Source of the DNA: a virus
Length of the DNA stretch: 22,756 bases
Direction: 5' to 3' (one strand)
IMG/VR virus record: IMGVR_UViG_3300017728_003506
Location: 1 to 22,756 of that record
Position numbers and translations under genes: made by a program. Shown one piece after another: positions 21,989 to 22,756 of the stretch (its first letter is position 1; each line of letters starts with the position of its first letter). The notes below the pieces were generated by a model. That model was not told the origin of the DNA and made no database searches. It worked only from the letters and a program-made list of their open reading frames with translations.

Positions 21989-22017
21989 AAAAAAAAGGGG
22001 GGTACCCCCAGTTTTTT
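21989..22017. repeat. Hairpin: A-run, GGGGGTACCCCC palindrome, T-run
   Basis: Eight A, then a perfect 12-bp palindrome GGGGGTACCCCC (21998-22009), then AG and six T. It lies 37-65 bp beyond the stop of the 22054-22416 gene in that gene's direction, so it could mark a transcript 3' end. A shorter relative, GGTACCCCCTGTTTTTTT, is at 22531-22548. Confidence 0.6.
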
Positions 22018-22053
22018 ATAATTATTTAGGATCTATTTTAAGGACATCTATTT

Positions 22054-22416
22054 TTAGTTCAGGCGGATGCGGCGAGGGTGACCGGAGCGGTTGCGACCGA
22101 TGACCTTGTAGAAGACTGGACGGCGGTAGGACGGCGGTGGGGACGCATCTGCTTCCGTGTAAGGCGGTGGCGAAGGTCCCTCAACCAACTCGGGGTCGAT
22201 GACTCGAGCGGCGGAGTTGCGGACGATGAAGCGACGGCGGCGGCGTGGTGGCGAGTGCATCCCGTGGGCGACCTCGATTGAGGCAAGGTCCCTAAACCAC
22301 TGGTCGTAGGTAGGGACGGTGTGGTAGGCACAGGCGGTAGCGGCGGAGTTTATGGGGGTATTTACTGTGAAGTCGTAGTCCCAGTCGAAAGCGTTGCCGA
22401 GAGTGTTTGAGGACAT
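22054..22416 (-). CDS. Arg-rich protein with two PPxY motifs
   Basis: This 120-aa protein has an N-terminal part with aromatic and acidic residues (NAFDWDYDF), an arginine cluster PPRRRRRFIVR in the middle that could be a nuclear localisation or nucleic-acid-binding signal, and GPSPPPYTEADASPPPSYRR, which contains PPPY and PPSY. PPxY motifs bind WW domains of NEDD4-type ubiquitin ligases; adenovirus protein VI, among others, uses one. The C-terminus is basic again (RNRSGHPRRIRLN). The start at 22416 is supported by the shared multi-box module upstream. The coding region is very G+C-rich (39 of 60 in one counted line). A role in host interaction or virion traffic is inferred. A competing 90-codon frame on the same strand lacks the module position. 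Confidence 0.55.
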   Translation of the reverse strand: MSSNTLGNAFDWDYDFTVNTPINSAATACAYHTVPTYDQWFRDLASIEVAHGMHSPPRRRRRFIVRNSAARVIDPELVEGPSPPPYTEADASPPPSYRRPVFYKVIGRNRSGHPRRIRLN

Positions 22417-22517
22417 GATTAGTTAGGAGAGTGAGTCTGGAGGTCAGGTGATTACTTTATTTCTTAGGGGAAATAAGTTTCAATTTTTCTTTGTTCAGGG
22501 TGTCCAATCTGGTAGGG
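22417..22517 (-). promoter_or_regulatory. Multi-box upstream module of the PPxY gene
   Basis: Outward from the start: box A variant GTCAGGTGATTACT (22443-22456; 11 of 14), box B TTCTTAGGGGAAATAAG to CAATTTTT (22461-22488), and iteron TGTCCAATCTGGTAGGG (22501-22517). Confidence 0.55.
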
Positions 22518-22553
22518 AGATTTAGTTAAAGGTACCCCCTGTTTTTTTAAGGC

Positions 22554-22605
22554 GATAAAAGTGGGGGTAAGGCAGGGTGCAGTTTGATAAAAGTGGGGGT
22601 AAGGC
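22554..22605. repeat. Tandem pair of a 20-bp unit
   Basis: GATAAAAGTGGGGGTAAGGC occurs perfectly at 22554-22573 and 22586-22605, a period of 32 bases. The pair lies between the module of the PPxY gene and a gene-less fourth module. Confidence 0.8.
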
Positions 22606-22623
22606 GTGAAGTGGTGGTTGGGG

Positions 22624-22710
22624 GTCAGCGGATTGCTCTTTTTTCTTAAGGATAAAATCCTTCAATTTTGCGTTGTTGATGTCCTCAGCACCTTGTCCAA
22701 TCTGGTAGGG
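22624..22710 (-). promoter_or_regulatory. Gene-less (orphan) copy of the multi-box module
   Basis: Box A GTCAGCGGATTGCT (22624-22637), box B TTTTCTTAAGGATAAAATCC then TTCAATTTT (22641-22669), and iteron TGTCCAATCTGGTAGGG (22694-22710). It points leftward, but no minus-strand ATG is seen between it and the module of the PPxY gene. It may be a distal promoter, a remnant of a lost gene, or part of a terminal repeat. Confidence 0.5.
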
Positions 22711-22756
22711 ATAAATTAAGCACCCCATAAACCTTATGTCTCGTCTGGCGGTGAAG
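22694..22756. repeat. Right-edge copy of a 63-bp repeat
   Basis: This segment aligns without gaps to 21890-21952, with 48 of 63 identical by my count. Both contain two iterons exactly 43 bp apart, TGTCCAATCTGGTAGGG and TGTCTCGTCTGGCGGTG in this copy. The window stops inside it, on CGGTGAAG, the same octamer that recurs in the 10.44-10.83 kb region. Confidence 0.65.

Noticed and set aside
22059-22331. Minus-strand 90-codon frame overlapping the PPxY gene.
   Set aside because: Ser/Arg/Pro/Thr-rich with no motif. Its start is inside the other frame and far from the module.
22522-22728. Minus-strand 68-codon frame at the right end.
   Set aside because: It reads straight through the iteron, both boxes and the tandem repeat, so the frame is most likely accidental.
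1-22756. Terminal inverted repeats joining the two window edges.
   Set aside because: I could not find the right-edge repeat, direct or inverted, within the first few hundred bases, so no terminal inverted repeat can be claimed from this window.

Overview
The window looks like a nearly complete genome, or a large part of one, of a polinton-like virus (PLV) or virophage-type DNA virus of a unicellular eukaryote. The supporting gene set is a tyrosine recombinase, an A32/FtsK-type packaging ATPase, a TV-Pol-like polymerase/primase fused to a superfamily 3 helicase, two double-jelly-roll-like capsid proteins, two large virion-type proteins, and many small lysine-rich proteins, packed into about 22.7 kb. 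Size and content recall, from memory, PLVs found with haptophyte algae and their giant viruses (the PgVV and Chrysochromulina parva virus PLV type). That affiliation is inferred and was not tested by a search.

Layout. Positions 1-2.1 kb hold small basic genes, the recombinase (minus), and a small helix-turn-helix-like gene. 2.2-8.1 kb is a plus-strand block: a 624-aa virion-type protein, an 822-aa protein with an internal helix-extension-helix duplication, a lysine-rich protein, the packaging ATPase, and an overlapping small gene. 8.1-10.4 kb is the replicative polymerase-helicase (minus). 10.44-10.83 kb is a repeat-rich non-coding region and the best origin candidate. 10.8-20.8 kb holds most structural genes: a low-complexity protein with a hydrophobic C-terminal segment, a small gene, the MCP candidate, an 872-aa virion-type protein, an Api92/DUF1281-like gene, a second double-jelly-roll-like protein, a charged HeH protein and a small basic protein. 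20.9-22.75 kb is compositionally different (counted 60-base lines of 52% and 65% G+C, against 30% in one line of the 822-aa gene). It carries two minus-strand genes, a C2HC zinc-finger protein and an arginine-rich protein with two PPxY motifs, among dispersed repeats.

Two control classes are visible. Most genes have an A/T-only TATATAAT-like element directly before the start codon, often with a TCTA tetramer 4-15 bases further upstream. This resembles the late promoter known from the CroV/mavirus pair. Three genes (DUF1281-like, zinc finger, PPxY) instead share a multi-box upstream module: GTCAGCGGATTGCT, then CTTAAG/CCTAAG followed by AAAATTGA (on the complementary strand), then a 17-bp iteron TGTCCAATCTGGTAGGG. 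A fourth, gene-less copy lies at the right end. The same iteron recurs in the candidate origin region and in arrays near the right edge. I read this as a separately controlled regulon linked to replication or early infection, and it is the most unusual thing in the window.

No protein-primed DNA polymerase B, capsid maturation protease, rRNA, tRNA or CRISPR was seen. The left edge cuts into, or begins very near, the start of a gene, and the right edge ends inside a repeat, so the true genome ends are not resolved.
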